This document shows, piece after piece, positions 27,502 to 38,967 of a stretch of 64,000 bases of DNA. The stretch is taken from the NCBI GenBank assembly GCA_019614645.1, contig JABWDB010000004.1:3968001-4032000 (forward strand), written 5' to 3'. Source of the stretch: Stratiolaelaps scimitus. Its lineage: Eukaryota; Arthropoda; Arachnida; Mesostigmata; Laelapidae. The notes beneath the pieces were generated by a model. It was not told where the DNA came from. It saw only the letters and a list, made by a program, of their open reading frames with translations, and ran no database searches. Position 1 is the stretch's first letter; every line of letters starts with the position of its first letter. Made by a program: the position numbers and the translations under genes.

Positions 27502-29306
27502 ACGATATATCTACATGTTTATATCATTATTTCCTTCTATTCATTATATATCATTATTATTATAAATATTGAAATATTGTATATCTATAAATGTGCGGAG
27601 ATGAACGATCTGCTGAAATAGATTGAGGCAGGTTGCACCTATATTAGTCGAAAACGTTATTCATAACTATGTTTTCTCGCCACGGATGTCCCCAGGGGCC
27701 TATTGAGACTCAGCAAAGACGAGTAATAATCGTCTTCATTATCCCCATAATAAATTAATGACACATTCGCTGATCGTGTTGCTCATTGTGGAAAGCCATT
27801 GCTAAGCAGGTTGTTCTCTTGGAGATCCTTACGTTTGCTTCGAGGCTCCAGAAGCGACCTTCAGCCATCAGTATACTTATGAAAATCAGTACCCTTATAA
27901 TAATCATCATCATCATCGTCATAGAAACACTGATATAATTTTGTGCCATCCCTTTTGGTTAATCCAGGTATATTTGTATTGTCTTGAAAAGGCACCGGAA
28001 ACAAGTTCTATGCTTAGGTTGATCGAAACAATCGACTTGTGACGAGAGTCGGCGGTTGCTGAGGAATCGTCTCGTTCTCTATAAAGAGTCAATTGACTAA
28101 GACCTCCGTGAGCAAGTCTGAGGTCATTTTGCTAGAGTACGAGTCGTTCAGTATTTACAGCCGGTCGCCTTGGCCACGTGACGACGTTGGTAAGTGGAGC
28201 TCGACACTTAACATTTCAACTGACGAATTTCAGCTTGACATTCAGGTTCGTCTGATTTCGTCATTATACCCCATCTCTTGCAAAGGCTCGAGTCAAATAC
28301 GTCCGATTTCGCAGATTTTGCGTGAGTTGACTCTTTTTGTCCTAGCTAAATCAGTGATTTCATGTTCTAACATGCCGCCACGTCTTGTTGGGTCGTTCCG
28401 TGGCGTTTAGGTGCTCTGGTTCTTCTAAGGTTTCGATAGACAAGTCATATGTCCTGATTACTTCCTGCTTATTTTCATTCCATTGCTTCGGCGTGCCACC
28501 GTCGACCGCTCCTACCGTTGGCCTCATGTTCGCAACAGTAGATTGTGAAACAACGGAGACCGGAGAACGGAAAATATGTACCATTTGCAACTGCTAATGA
28601 ACCGGTAGCGCAATCAATCGCCATCTATACATAAGAGGACGCCACGCTGTAATGAGTTCCCATTGAATGTATTCGTTATGACTCGTTTTTTACGAATATT
28701 TTTTTTAAATTTAGATTTATAAATGAACAATTTCTGTGGGTTCCTTTTTCTAAATGCAGGTCTTTATGTTTAGTCTGCTGGCGGAGCGTTTCGATATTTT
28801 CTAACGGCCGATTGCTTTAAATTAAATAGCCATGTGACAGTTCAAATCGTGCTTTAGCTCGCCTCAAGGAGGTCTAGGCTTTTCCTTCCGAAATTTCACG
28901 TCCTAGCTTCATATGGATAAGAGCCGAGTTGATCTGGGGGCCACCTGCCAAGGAAAACCTTTATGCTCAATATGATGGCGTACTACTAATATTTATTGGG
29001 CGGTTCTCGTCTATTTTATATCAGTTCATTAAAATATTATTTCTAGCTCCTTACAGCCAACGTCTGCTAATATTCACAACACGGAAGCCACGTTACTCCT
29101 CTGTACCACCAGTGACTGCAACCGTGAAAAAAGGCACTGGCCGGCATTCGGATCCCCCGATGACACACATAGAAGGTCTCCAACGTCTGTTAGAAAAGCG
29201 GAGGTGAGAGGTCCCGGTCCACCCAATGTCTCATATGCTAATGGGGAGGAATTGAAGTTGTCTTGGAGAGCCTCAGTCGTTCGTAGCTTGTTTTTCTCTA
29301 CTAAAA
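27502..29306. other. Intergenic DNA between the secreted-protein gene and non-LTR debris
   Basis: Frames at about 28093-28410 (+) and 28360-28590 (-) are open but show no domain I recognise. No RNA gene or clear repeat was seen. Confidence 0.35.
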
Positions 29307-29615
29307 TTACAGCGCTACCTGCCTGAAAGGCGCCTTGATCGATATATAATACCAGTGGGCTACTGTGTCAACTACGATATCATCGCGAACGATGTTTTTA
29401 CCCCGATGCGAAGGCACTAAGCTCTGTCCTTCCGGACTGCGACTATCATCTCGATCCAAGCCTATTGGCTCGCGGGTGCATCGTGGGAGCATCTCTGAGC
29501 ACTGCAGACTGCCGTAGCCAGCGTGTCGTTGAGCATCTAGTGACGCGGAAGAAGACCTACAGGCAATCGACACGAAATCGTTGTGGTCACGAGTGTCCAC
29601 CTCCATACCACACAC
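29307..29615 (-). pseudogene. Non-LTR retrotransposon Pol C-terminal fragment, copy 2
   Basis: The minus-strand frame reads REPIGLDRDDSRSPEGQSLV, then PSHRGKNIV and DIVVDTVAHWYY. This follows the order of the conserved block that precedes the KY...PVxxETLG region in non-LTR retrotransposon polyproteins (Glu-Pro, Gly-Leu, Arg-Pro-Asp/Glu-Gly, Val-Asp-Thr-x-Ala). It corresponds to the middle part of copy 1 at 14.1 kb. It ends where copy 1 continues, and no reverse transcriptase core is visible nearby. It is a truncated relic, called from motif order rather than an alignment. Confidence 0.45.
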
Positions 29616-30793
29616 GCAGGTGTGGGGGGACGTCTAGGCAGAAGCCCACAGTGATACTCATGCTTGGGTCCTCAAGTCACGTGTCGGTAGAAGTTGGCAA
29701 GATACCTAAAGGTTGGCCTTCGCTCTCGGAAGGGATATCGACGCGAGCCTTAGGGATATTGACGCAATAGGGAATCCTGCGTGTGTCTCCTTAATAAGAA
29801 TATCACGCCAGGATCGCTGGGAAGGTAGGTTCCTCGAGAGCTCTCAAATTCCTCCAGGGGTTTCCCGTGTAGCCTTCGCAATAAAAGCCTGGAAATAGAT
29901 TGTGCTCCATTCGACAGTTTTTGACGATTACCAAGGGCATAGATAATATAATACTAAGTGGGTATGAAACCTGTGGATACACCTTTTTCTATATAGTACC
30001 CTGAGTGATCTACTTAAAAGCAAACAACGCTTCATGTCCGTGCCGAACTGGCTGTATGAACAGCCGAAACTCATGGTCCGAAAGACTATGAAAAGTAAGA
30101 AGAGTGTGCACACGCTAAGAAATGGATCACTGGGAAGTCTACGACGAAAAAAAACCACAAACGATGGATCGTCTGAATATTTGATCTTCTATAGGAAAGT
30201 GAAACACGATAACTCGAGATCGACTCGACATCGTGAACATGGTACCCGAGTCAATAGTACATCGGTCGACATAGTTGATAGTGCGACAAGTATATATATG
30301 TATATATATATATATATATATTGGTGGTAAATATTATCCTCAATGTTCATATATAGAAATACAATGTAATAAATGGTTCGTTGCGACGCTTCAATTTGGC
30401 TGAGTACAATTATCTAAGCTAATGGAACTAAACGTCGATGTGTATATGGGCCTCGCGGGCTATTCCGTAGTTGTAATTTATCCCAATCAGCTTACACCTC
30501 GGTCGTGGTTTTCGGCCCACTAGATGAGGTGCGATCTGGAGTTGCTCAATTAGCGATTTTTTTCGATCAACACTTTTCCACAAACCGTAATTAAAAGACT
30601 CCAGAATGTCTCCCTTTGGCCTGTGATCTTGGTCAAGGGGGAGCATTAATATGCAAGAAGTCGCTGACGGGATAGCAGAACAGGGAATAACCAATTCGAC
30701 ACTAAAATTGGTGGCATAACTCGGAGTCCGTCACCCCCCCCACTGTATAACCACAGTTGATCAGGAAAATTTACAGCTGGTTAATAGAATAAT

Positions 30794-30818
30794 AAAAAAA
30801 AAAAAAAAAAAAAAAAAA
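30794..30818. repeat. A25 homopolymer beside a non-LTR fragment
   Basis: Twenty-five A residues on the plus strand lie nine bases from the minus-strand stop at 30827. Read on the minus strand this is a poly(T) run just after an AATAAA (30821-30826), so it is not an ordinary poly(A) tail of that fragment. Confidence 0.8.
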
Positions 30819-30826
30819 TCGTTTAT

Positions 30827-31067
30827 TCAAACATACGGTTGGTCGGTATTTCTAGGGATTATGGGGGGGGGGGGTGAGGACGACAATGTCCCGAGGAAGG
30901 CGATGGCATTGCCTCTCTGCACGGCGAGGGACAGGCGCTGCAGGAGGAAAGAGCCAGCGCGCTTGTCCCCGGTGGCGCGGATCAACCTGTGGTAGACCCC
31001 CTCGAGGAAGTTCGCAGTGAGAGGGCCGTGCCCGCCCAAGGTCTCAAAGGCAAGAGGGGAGAATAAT
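30827..31067 (-). pseudogene. Non-LTR retrotransposon Pol C-terminal fragment, copy 3
   Basis: The minus strand encodes FSPLAFETLGGHGP followed by TGDKRAGSFLLQRLSLAVQR and GNAIAFLGTL, the typical last 50 or so residues of many invertebrate non-LTR retrotransposon polyproteins. A TAA interrupts the frame just upstream, at about 31068, so only the end survives. It lies at higher coordinates than copy 2, although it encodes a more C-terminal part of the same polyprotein on the same strand. The two must therefore be separate insertions or rearranged pieces. A run of 12 G (30863-30874) disrupts the extreme C-terminus into Pro residues. Confidence 0.6.
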
Positions 31068-31410
31068 TGTAGTTAGGAAATAACAGGACCACTATGGTGA
31101 AGGTTCAGCAGAAATGTATACCGTGATTACTGCAATGGACTGGAGAAACAGCAAACATAAGAGTTAATTCTACACACATACATATACAATATAATAGATT
31201 ACATACGCAATATAATAAATGTATTTATTTAGCTCTTTTAGAATTCTGTGCTGAATACAACTCAACTGTCACTCCTAAGATATGAGAAATCACTGCGCAT
31301 TGGTTGATTATGCAGCCACAAAGCTAGCCAGAGGAACGTCAGCTTTGGAGGGTGTTCCGACAGGCGATCCAGCACGACATAGCAACAGGTCGAACGAGGA
31401 TGTAACCTGG

Positions 31411-31641
31411 ATGGTCTGGTGGTGAGCGTCTTGGACTGCTAGACCGAAGGGACGTGGTGGGTTGGCTTCAGATCCTGTCAGACGCTTTGGAGTTCTTTAT
31501 CATCTTTCTTTATCTGAAGATTCTTGCCAGGTACGAGTGAGGTAGAGAAAATAAGCAAAGGTGGCCTTGACAGGTTCTCATAGCAATAACTAAAGTTTAA
31601 GAGCTAAGGCCTGACAAGTAGGGGAACAGCTGAGGGTCAGC
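31411..31641 (+). repeat. tRNA-derived SINE, copy A
   Basis: The left end holds an A-box-like TGGTCTGGTGG (31412-31422) and a degenerate B-box GGCTTCAGATCC about 50 bases on, as in SINEs built from a tRNA head. The body shares long matches with the minus-strand sequence at 50692-50916 (TGGTGGTGAGCGTCTTG at the head, ATTCTTGCCAGG in the middle, GTCAGCT at the end) and with 43641-43925. The 3' half (AGGGGAACAGCTGAGGGTCA) recurs at 39493-39575. Divergence among copies suggests an old family. Confidence 0.65.
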
Positions 31642-33993
31642 TTGAAAAGCAATTACTACGTCCAGTGTGGGTAACTTGGGGACCGCTCTAATGAGGCGGC
31701 CTCGACTCAAATAATTAACTAATTAACTATTTATCATATCCCGGTTGTTTCACTGAGATAGCATTTCGGAATAAACGATTCACCGATGACACCAGGTCGA
31801 AGCCTGTTAACTAAGTCAATTGTTTTTTGTTTTTTAAATAACCAAATATAATAACCATAATAATAATTTAATTAATTGTCGCTCCTATTCATCGTAAACA
31901 TTCTCAAAACAGCGGTAGAACTGCGGATGGGTCCGTGTAATTATTGCGACCGAAAAATACCTTCGCTCATCTTGAGCAAGCTAACGAGTATTCGATCAAC
32001 GGGGCAACGATATTATATATATAAATCGTGTACCAGCAACGATATAACCTCAACATAGTATGGTACCATGGGAACTTGGACAATATGCAACATGCACGGT
32101 TAAATAACCTGCGGGAAACATTAGCAGAATGGCCAAAGATGACGTTGGCTGAAGGTACAATCATTTTTCTCCACATGGAACGTTGAAGCTGTAGCCGTCC
32201 AGGCCGTACGGGAGTCATTATCGGTTAGCGCGCCTTTGGAACATCAGGATGTGATGCTTATTAACAAGTCGACGCTACCAGACAGAAATGATGAGTGATA
32301 ATATAACATTTTGACGATAAACTGGCTGGTAAAATTATTCAGTACGAGGAAGATAATTTAGCTGGTCGCCTATGGACAACGTTGTGGCGGACCATCGAAG
32401 ACGCCCATTCTAGCGGGCGAACATTCGTTCACACATTTTGCTTTAATTATTATAATGAGTGCATATGTACATATATTGTCGACACGTGAATCCAGATGTG
32501 TGTGTGTATGTGTGTGTGGTGTGCTTTGTTGAAAATGTCTCGCTTGTGAAGCAGGTGACGGTTATTATTATAGCGCACTCTCTCTCTCTCTCTCTCTCTG
32601 TCTCATTAGTTGGCGTATATTGTAGTAAATATCATTAGCTGGATACAGATAATCTTTGTCACGCTGATCACGCACTAATCTATAGTTTCATTTGTACAGG
32701 GTACTGCTGGAGTGGGCCCAGCGTGTTAAGTGATTTGTATGTATGCATTGAGGAAAGTGATTAGTCAAAGCCCGGTTTAATTAGTCAATAATATTTAGTA
32801 ACGGCAAGAACAGAATCAACCACAGTGTATCTTGGCTGTTACTTCTAGAAAGTACGGGCAGAAATTTCCTGTTTCACCTGTTTTGGACGACTGAGATTGG
32901 ATTTTCGTGCTCGATTATACTGCCGACCCGTGGGTGATCCTAAGAGATTGTAAAAAGCATTGTGGGACCGCAGGCGACTGGTAGAGTTCATCGAGCTAGA
33001 CACATCAGCGACACCTTCACATGAAGTTTTTGCGCGTTTCCACGTTGCGACAAACGGATTTCTATTCACGGTACACCTGTAGTATGGAACAACTCGTTTT
33101 CTATCTGTTCAATGAATGCACCCACGTCCTGATTAAGTCCCACGATTATATGAGAGGTCTGTCGGGTGAAATCAACAGCTAATTATTATTATTATTAATT
33201 AATGCGTGCGACATGTGTTTTGACACAAATGTCCTTTGTTTTCATCAATGAAACTACAACGCCCTTATAACGAGCATAGAATATATGCAGTATCTATCTA
33301 TACATTATACATATGCGTACGAGGAAGCGCCAAAAGCCCTGCTCATACAGCGATGATCGGTGTAGATAAGAAGCTTAGATAAGACGGCGCTGCCCGCGCG
33401 CGAATCACCACGAAATTAGGCCAGAGCAGTCTGGGACCCAAAAATAATAGAGAAAGATATATATACATATATATATCAAAATAAAAAAGAGGCTAATTGC
33501 TTCTTATTGGAATAGCGGTTCATAAGCCAACAGATATTTGCTACTCGTGCCTTTCTGTGCGGTGCTCAAAGTGTCAAGCTTTCCCGCCGGACAAAAAATC
33601 ACGCTAATAATTAAAGCAGAAAAATAAAAGACTGCAGATTTCGATTGCATCGTATTCGTCTGGAGCCATTTATTTCTCTCAATTCATTTACTATATCCGC
33701 ATGTACGTAACACAGTAAAGGAGACGTCTAATAGACATGGCACTATAAGGACATCATCATTTCGATATGCCGTGTTGAAATACAGATTCAGGGAGTGAGC
33801 GGTAGTTCTGATTGCTCCATTATTCTTGTTGGGCTCTTTACGTCGACACGTTTGCTTTAGCATATTATAGCGCCTCCCCGGGGGGGACATCTCTGATCAA
33901 TTTGGGAAGAAAATAAATTGTCAATTCTGCTTCCTTGGGCTCACTGCGTCCAGTCACAATATATATATATAGCCTGCTATAATTCGTGATAGG
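31642..33993. other. AT-rich intergenic DNA before the LTR element
   Basis: No credible gene is visible. A (CT)n microsatellite lies at 32579-32604 and short (TA)n tracts at about 33457-33477 and 33959-33970. The last five bases, ATAGG at 33989-33993, are the left copy of the retrotransposon target-site duplication. Confidence 0.5.
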
Positions 33994-34172
33994 TGTAGTG
34001 TTGGTTGGTTGTTGATCAGCTGAACATGGGGTAAACTGTGTATTGTCTTTGAGTTCCGTAAGTTAGTGTTCCGCACGTTATGATATACTGATGCACTGTA
34101 CCAATAAACATTCCCACGAGGACCATGCGTGACATAAGACATGCCTTGTCTTCAATATAGCAAAATACTATA
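33994..34172 (+). repeat. 5' LTR of the Ty3/gypsy element
   Basis: It is 179 bp, starts TGTAGTGTTGG and ends AAAATACTATA, and matches the right-hand LTR base for base by eye. It carries an AATAAA at 34103-34108. It should contain the element's promoter; no clear TATA box was assigned. Confidence 0.95.
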
Positions 34173-34190
34173 TTGGCGCAGCCGAATGTG
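34173..34190 (+). promoter_or_regulatory. Primer-binding site
   Basis: TTGGCGCAGCCGAATGTG directly follows the 5' LTR. TGGCGCAGCCG is complementary to a tRNA 3' end, including CCA, and best resembles the serine tRNA end used by several insect gypsy elements, probably with one mismatch. The tRNA identity is an inference. Confidence 0.65.
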
Positions 34191-34326
34191 AATTTGTGTG
34201 GAATTTTGAGCGTGCTTCCCTCCCAGCAGTCTGTCGCCTTCTTCTAAAGGGTGGAGTGGCCCCGGCGCCGTCGTCTTCAAGAAGGAAGATTGCCAAGACA
34301 TACAGCAGCAGCAACCGCTCGTCGCC

Positions 34327-37300
34327 ATGTCTGGAGGAGCAGCAGTAGCTGCAAGCGCGCCACCGCAGCCTTTTCTTCCGCTGCCTGGACCTCCCGAAGT
34401 TCCCATTGAGATTTGGCTAAAAAGATTCGATAGATTTTTGATAGCTGCTGAATTGGAGAACGCCACCGATGAACGTAAGGAGGCTCTTCTATTCCAATCT
34501 TTGGGTGCAGAGGGCCAGCGTCAGTATGAAGCGGTGGAGGATCAGGTGGTGACGGTGCCGTCAGACACAAAAGACAAGAAGTTTTACATGGCCTGTGAGC
34601 GACTTAAGTCGCGTTTTTCGCAGGGGCGGAGTGTGACCGTGTCACGCTACGAGTTTTCGAAGCGTAGGCAGTTGACTGGAGAGTCTATAACGGATTATGT
34701 TGCTGCTTTGCGCGCACTCGCTCGCTCCTGTGATTTTGAGCATTACGGCCATGATCAAGTGATTGTGACACAAATGATTTTGTGCACTAATAACGATGTC
34801 ATTCGCCAGAAATTGTTGTTGGAGGAGGGTTCGACTCTTTCATTGGAAAGGGCTTTGACTCTAGCCCAGGTGTCCGAACAGAAATCGGCAGAGGCACGTC
34901 GCATAGCCCACCCACAGCAACAACAGCAGCAACATCCTATCGCTGGAGTACGAGAAGAGCAGAAACAGCAACCATTCGAGGAAGAGGATGCCGGCGACAT
35001 TGGATGCTACGATGGGTGCGGTGTCGACTGGGGAGTAGAGCAGGTCGATGCATTGCGTTATCGCGGCAGCACGAATTACAACAGGCGTCCCGCCGGCGGC
35101 GGCAACAGCGGAACAAGCGCTGCGGTTGGAAAATCAACTGGTGGTGGTCACGCTGGCGATAAACAGCGGCAGCGAAACGGATGGCCGACGGGGGTGGTTG
35201 GTGTCAACAACAGAGCGACGATTCGACGTCTTTGTGGCCGTTGTGGCAGCAACAAACATGCATCGGACTACGAGGGATGCTATGCGCTCAATGCTCGTTG
35301 CATTCGTTGTCACAAGGTTGGCCATTACGCCATCGTGTGTTCCGACGACAATCCCGTTATCGCTACTGTTGCCGTTGAGGATAATACAGACAAGGTGGTT
35401 TACGTGTATTCCATGTCTCTTCTTAATAGTGATAGAATATCTTGTACTGTTAAGATGAATAGAACTGATATAGAGTTTATGATTGATTCTGGAGCCACTG
35501 CAACAATAGTAGGTAGCAATGATTTTGTAGGTAATATTGAGAATCTACAGGCTCCTAGTAAAAAGTTAGTATCTTATACGGGGCAACCAATTCATGTACG
35601 AGGAGAGACGAATGCGTTGTTGGAGTTCGGGAATCAGAAGACATGGTGCAGGGTGTTTGTTGTTGATGGGGGACAATCGGTGTTGGGAATGGACGCCCTC
35701 CGCGCACTCAGAATGCAAATCGATTGTGAAAAAGGTACATGTTTTGTATCAGCAGTTGACGAAATCAGTCTCCCTAAAGGTTTTGAACATTTTAAGACTC
35801 TTTTTTCTGGGAAATTGGGTACGATTAGAGGCTATAGGCATCTAATTAAGGTTAAAAATGGCATTACTCCGAAACAGCAAAAACTGCGGCGATTACCGTT
35901 GGAGATCAGATCCAAAGTGAAGCATTTAATTGATAATCTACGGGCGCAAGGTGTCATCGAGCCAACTACCGCGTCTGAGTGGGTGTCTCCCCTTGTTATT
36001 GTACAAAAGAAGAGTGGAGATTTGCGATTGTGTTGCGATCTCAGGGAAGTCAACAAAGCAATTGTTGCGGATTCATTTCCTATCCCTCATCTTGAGGATC
36101 TGTTGCTTGAGCTTCGTGGCGCTTGCATATTTTCCAAAATTGACGCGATGAGTGCCTATTTTCAGCTTGAGTTGGCCTTGGAATCTCGTAACATGACGGC
36201 GTTCATTACACCTTGGGGACTTTTCCGTTTTAAAAGGGTACCACAAGGATTGTGCTCTGCCCCTTCAGCCTTCCAATCTGTAATGCAGGATCTGCTTGGC
36301 GATTTAGAGGGGGTGGTCATTTATTTAGATGACGTATTGGTTTTCGGCAGTACCGTTGAGGAGCATCAAGACCGTTTGTACGCGGTATTGTCCCGTATCG
36401 AGAATGCCGGCATGACTCTGAACTCAAAGTGCATCTTTGGTGCACCTGTGGTTGATTTTGTTGGGTACACGATTAGTGGTGCTGGAGTCACGCCGACGCA
36501 AGAAAACTCCCGGGCAATTGATGAGCTGCCGGTACCAAAGAATACTTCCCAGTTGCGGTCAATGCTTGGTGCAGTGAGTTTTTATATGCGATGTGTGCCT
36601 CATTTTGCTGACCGTACAGAGCCTTTGAGACGCCTTTTGAAACAAGGAGTAGTTTTTGTTTGGGGTCCTGAACAGCAATCGGCATTCGAGTCAATCAAGC
36701 AGCAAATAAGGGAGGCTGTTCCTCTTGCAATTTTTGATGCTGCTCTTGAAACTGTTGTGGCGACCGATGCTTCTGATTACGGGCTCGGTGCGGTGCTAAT
36801 GCAGCGGCATCGAGATATGTTAAGGCCGGTAGCGTACGCACCGTGTACGTTGAGTAGCGCGCAGAGGAATTATTCGGCCGGTGAAAAGGAAGCCTTGGCG
36901 TGTGTGTTTGCCATTGAAAAATGGCATGTCTATTTATGGGGTCGTCATTTTGTTTTGCGAACTGATCACCAGGCGTTGGTGTCTTTGTTAGGCACAGCAG
37001 GTACAGGGCGAAAGCCCATGAGAATGGCTAGATGGGCGGATAGGCTCAGGCCGTACAATTACACGGTTGAATATGGTCCAGGAGTAGCCAACAGCGTTCC
37101 CGACATGCTGTCTCGGTTACCATCGTCAAACGAGTTTTCTCTGGTAGGAGATGATGATGACACTGTTGTGGCATCCATCTCTGAAATACTCAAACCATTT
37201 GACTGGAATGAGGTTGTACTTGAGTCATCGCAGGATGGTGAGCTGAAGATACTCATGGAGCAATTACGTTCGAAAACGCGGTTAGAGTTGGTTGCACAAC

Positions 37301-38955
37301 CGTGGCGAAGTATTTTTCAGGAGTTGACAGTCGTGAAAGGAGTGTTGATGCGTGGCGACCAGGTTGTGCTGCCGGCATCACTGCGACAGAGAGCAATTTA
37401 TATTGCACACTCAGATGCCCATCAGGGCATCGTCCGAACTAAACAGCGACTTCGCGGACATTTTTGGTGGCCTTCGATGGGACGTCAGGTTGATGATACT
37501 GTCGGTTCGTGTACGGTTTGCAATCAGTTAGACAAAACCACCAAAACGGCACCTGCTCCCCTGACTCCAGTAGAGTTTCCTCAACGCCCTTGGCAGATGG
37601 TTGCCATAGATATTCGCGGACCTGACAATTCGTTACCTCGACATTTGCGATTTCAGGTAGTCGTTATTGATTATTTCTCGAAATGGGCAGAGGTGTTTAT
37701 GGCGGCTGAGGTATCGAGTTCCCGGTTGAGTTCGTTTCTTCGCCGTTTATTTGCACGTGAAGGGAATCCTGAGGCAATGATATCTGACAATGGTGTACAG
37801 TTTGTTAGTAGGGAGTTTCGGGAATTCCTTGAGTCACGGAGAATCCAACATCGCCGAACGGCCGTTTATCACCCGCAATGCAACGGTCTTGTTGAAAGAT
37901 TCAACCGCACGTTAGGCGGGTTTCTTCAAACTGCAAAGATGGTAGCGCCGTCGGATATTGAGTTGAGAGTTGCTGAGATGGTGGCTGCATACAATTGTAC
38001 ACCTCATGCAACAACAGGAAAGTCGCCCTCGGAGCTCCTACATGGTCGACTGGTTCGAACCAATTTAACTCTCATTGAACCTTCTTGTCAATTTGAGGGG
38101 GAGAGAAGTCTGCGAGATACTGTGGCAGAAAAACAAGCCAAACAGAAGAGTTACGCTGATAAGCGTAGGGCCGCTCGGTCTCAATCATTTCGCGCGGGCG
38201 ATTGGGTTCGTATAAAGAAACCTGGCATTGTCGCAAAGGGCGATTCTCATTTTTCTGAACCTCTTCAAATAGTGAAGAGAGTTAGCCCGTCATCATATTT
38301 GACGACTGACTCGAGGCGTTGGAATGTGCCGCGCCTCTCACCAGTTAAAGTCGGTGATAGTAGTTTGAGGCAGAGATCAATGGCTTCATCCAAGGACACC
38401 ATTGTAGAGTCTGATCGAGTGATTCTGGATTTTGGTTTTGGCGATTTTGATTCGAGAGGTTGTTTGTCTGCGCCTTTTGTACCATTGTCGCAGACGCCAG
38501 GTCCGAACTTCCCCGTGATTTCCAATGATATGCGATCAGAGTTGACATCTGATGATTCGGATAATGTGATCAGGGAGACGTTAGCTCATCCATCATCGGG
38601 ATCGACAGTGCCTGACCCAGAACAACAGATTTACCATCGAGATGTTACAATGAATCTTGATTCACCGCTACCACAGCAAAGTGGCTTCAACCCGCAACTT
38701 CAGCAGCGCGTTGATCTGTCTTTATCTGGAGCACCACAACAGGAAACGGTTGCCCCCAAAAGAACGCAACAACGTTCTCGTCAAGTTAGCAAAAATAACG
38801 GTCAACCGACACTTTCTCGTCGAGCCACAAAGAGATCTCTGATTGAAGCAAATGTAACTCCCATCCCGCAACAGAGACAACGAAAACCACCGGGGTGGCT
38901 GAAAGATTACGTTGTTGATGATGTTAGTGATTGGTCTTCTGAGTCTGATTCATAG
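34327..38955 (+). CDS. Gag-Pol polyprotein of the Ty3/gypsy retrotransposon, 1542 residues
   Basis: A single frame runs from ATG (good context, GCCATGT) to TAG with no frameshift between Gag and Pol. Gag spans about residues 1-340. It is followed by a Cys/His-rich region with an atypical knuckle beginning C303-x2-C306 and a canonical CX2CX4HX4C knuckle at 325-338. Protease has DSGAT at 387-391. Reverse transcriptase covers about 520-700, with YLDD at 666-669. RNase H begins around TDAS at 813-816. Integrase has an HHCC zinc site (His1028, His1032, Cys1062, Cys1065) and a complete D,D-35-E triad (Asp1095, Asp1154, Glu1190). A tail of roughly 230 residues follows the last recognisable C-terminal integrase motif (around GDWVRIKKPG) and is Gln/Ser-rich. 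All catalytic residues I can check are present. The encoded enzymes copy element RNA and integrate the cDNA. Confidence 0.97.
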   Translation: MSGGAAVAASAPPQPFLPLPGPPEVPIEIWLKRFDRFLIAAELENATDERKEALLFQSLGAEGQRQYEAVEDQVVTVPSDTKDKKFYMACERLKSRFSQGRSVTVSRYEFSKRRQLTGESITDYVAALRALARSCDFEHYGHDQVIVTQMILCTNNDVIRQKLLLEEGSTLSLERALTLAQVSEQKSAEARRIAHPQQQQQQHPIAGVREEQKQQPFEEEDAGDIGCYDGCGVDWGVEQVDALRYRGSTNYNRRPAGGGNSGTSAAVGKSTGGGHAGDKQRQRNGWPTGVVGVNNRATIRRLCGRCGSNKHASDYEGCYALNARCIRCHKVGHYAIVCSDDNPVIATVAVEDNTDKVVYVYSMSLLNSDRISCTVKMNRTDIEFMIDSGATATIVGSNDFVGNIENLQAPSKKLVSYTGQPIHVRGETNALLEFGNQKTWCRVFVVDGGQSVLGMDALRALRMQIDCEKGTCFVSAVDEISLPKGFEHFKTLFSGKLGTIRGYRHLIKVKNGITPKQQKLRRLPLEIRSKVKHLIDNLRAQGVIEPTTASEWVSPLVIVQKKSGDLRLCCDLREVNKAIVADSFPIPHLEDLLLELRGACIFSKIDAMSAYFQLELALESRNMTAFITPWGLFRFKRVPQGLCSAPSAFQSVMQDLLGDLEGVVIYLDDVLVFGSTVEEHQDRLYAVLSRIENAGMTLNSKCIFGAPVVDFVGYTISGAGVTPTQENSRAIDELPVPKNTSQLRSMLGAVSFYMRCVPHFADRTEPLRRLLKQGVVFVWGPEQQSAFESIKQQIREAVPLAIFDAALETVVATDASDYGLGAVLMQRHRDMLRPVAYAPCTLSSAQRNYSAGEKEALACVFAIEKWHVYLWGRHFVLRTDHQALVSLLGTAGTGRKPMRMARWADRLRPYNYTVEYGPGVANSVPDMLSRLPSSNEFSLVGDDDDTVVASISEILKPFDWNEVVLESSQDGELKILMEQLRSKTRLELVAQPWRSIFQELTVVKGVLMRGDQVVLPASLRQRAIYIAHSDAHQGIVRTKQRLRGHFWWPSMGRQVDDTVGSCTVCNQLDKTTKTAPAPLTPVEFPQRPWQMVAIDIRGPDNSLPRHLRFQVVVIDYFSKWAEVFMAAEVSSSRLSSFLRRLFAREGNPEAMISDNGVQFVSREFREFLESRRIQHRRTAVYHPQCNGLVERFNRTLGGFLQTAKMVAPSDIELRVAEMVAAYNCTPHATTGKSPSELLHGRLVRTNLTLIEPSCQFEGERSLRDTVAEKQAKQKSYADKRRAARSQSFRAGDWVRIKKPGIVAKGDSHFSEPLQIVKRVSPSSYLTTDSRRWNVPRLSPVKVGDSSLRQRSMASSKDTIVESDRVILDFGFGDFDSRGCLSAPFVPLSQTPGPNFPVISNDMRSELTSDDSDNVIRETLAHPSSGSTVPDPEQQIYHRDVTMNLDSPLPQQSGFNPQLQQRVDLSLSGAPQQETVAPKRTQQRSRQVSKNNGQPTLSRRATKRSLIEANVTPIPQQRQRKPPGWLKDYVVDDVSDWSSESDS

Positions 38956-38966
38956 GGGGGGAGAAT
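38954..38966 (+). promoter_or_regulatory. Polypurine tract
   Basis: AGGGGGGGAGAAT overlaps the end of the Gag-Pol stop codon and lies immediately before the 3' LTR. This is the expected site of plus-strand DNA priming. Confidence 0.85.
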
Positions 38967-38967
38967 A

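Noticed and set aside
33954..34142. Minus-strand open frame repeated at 38907-39116
   Set aside because: Both are read-throughs of the two identical LTRs and not genes.
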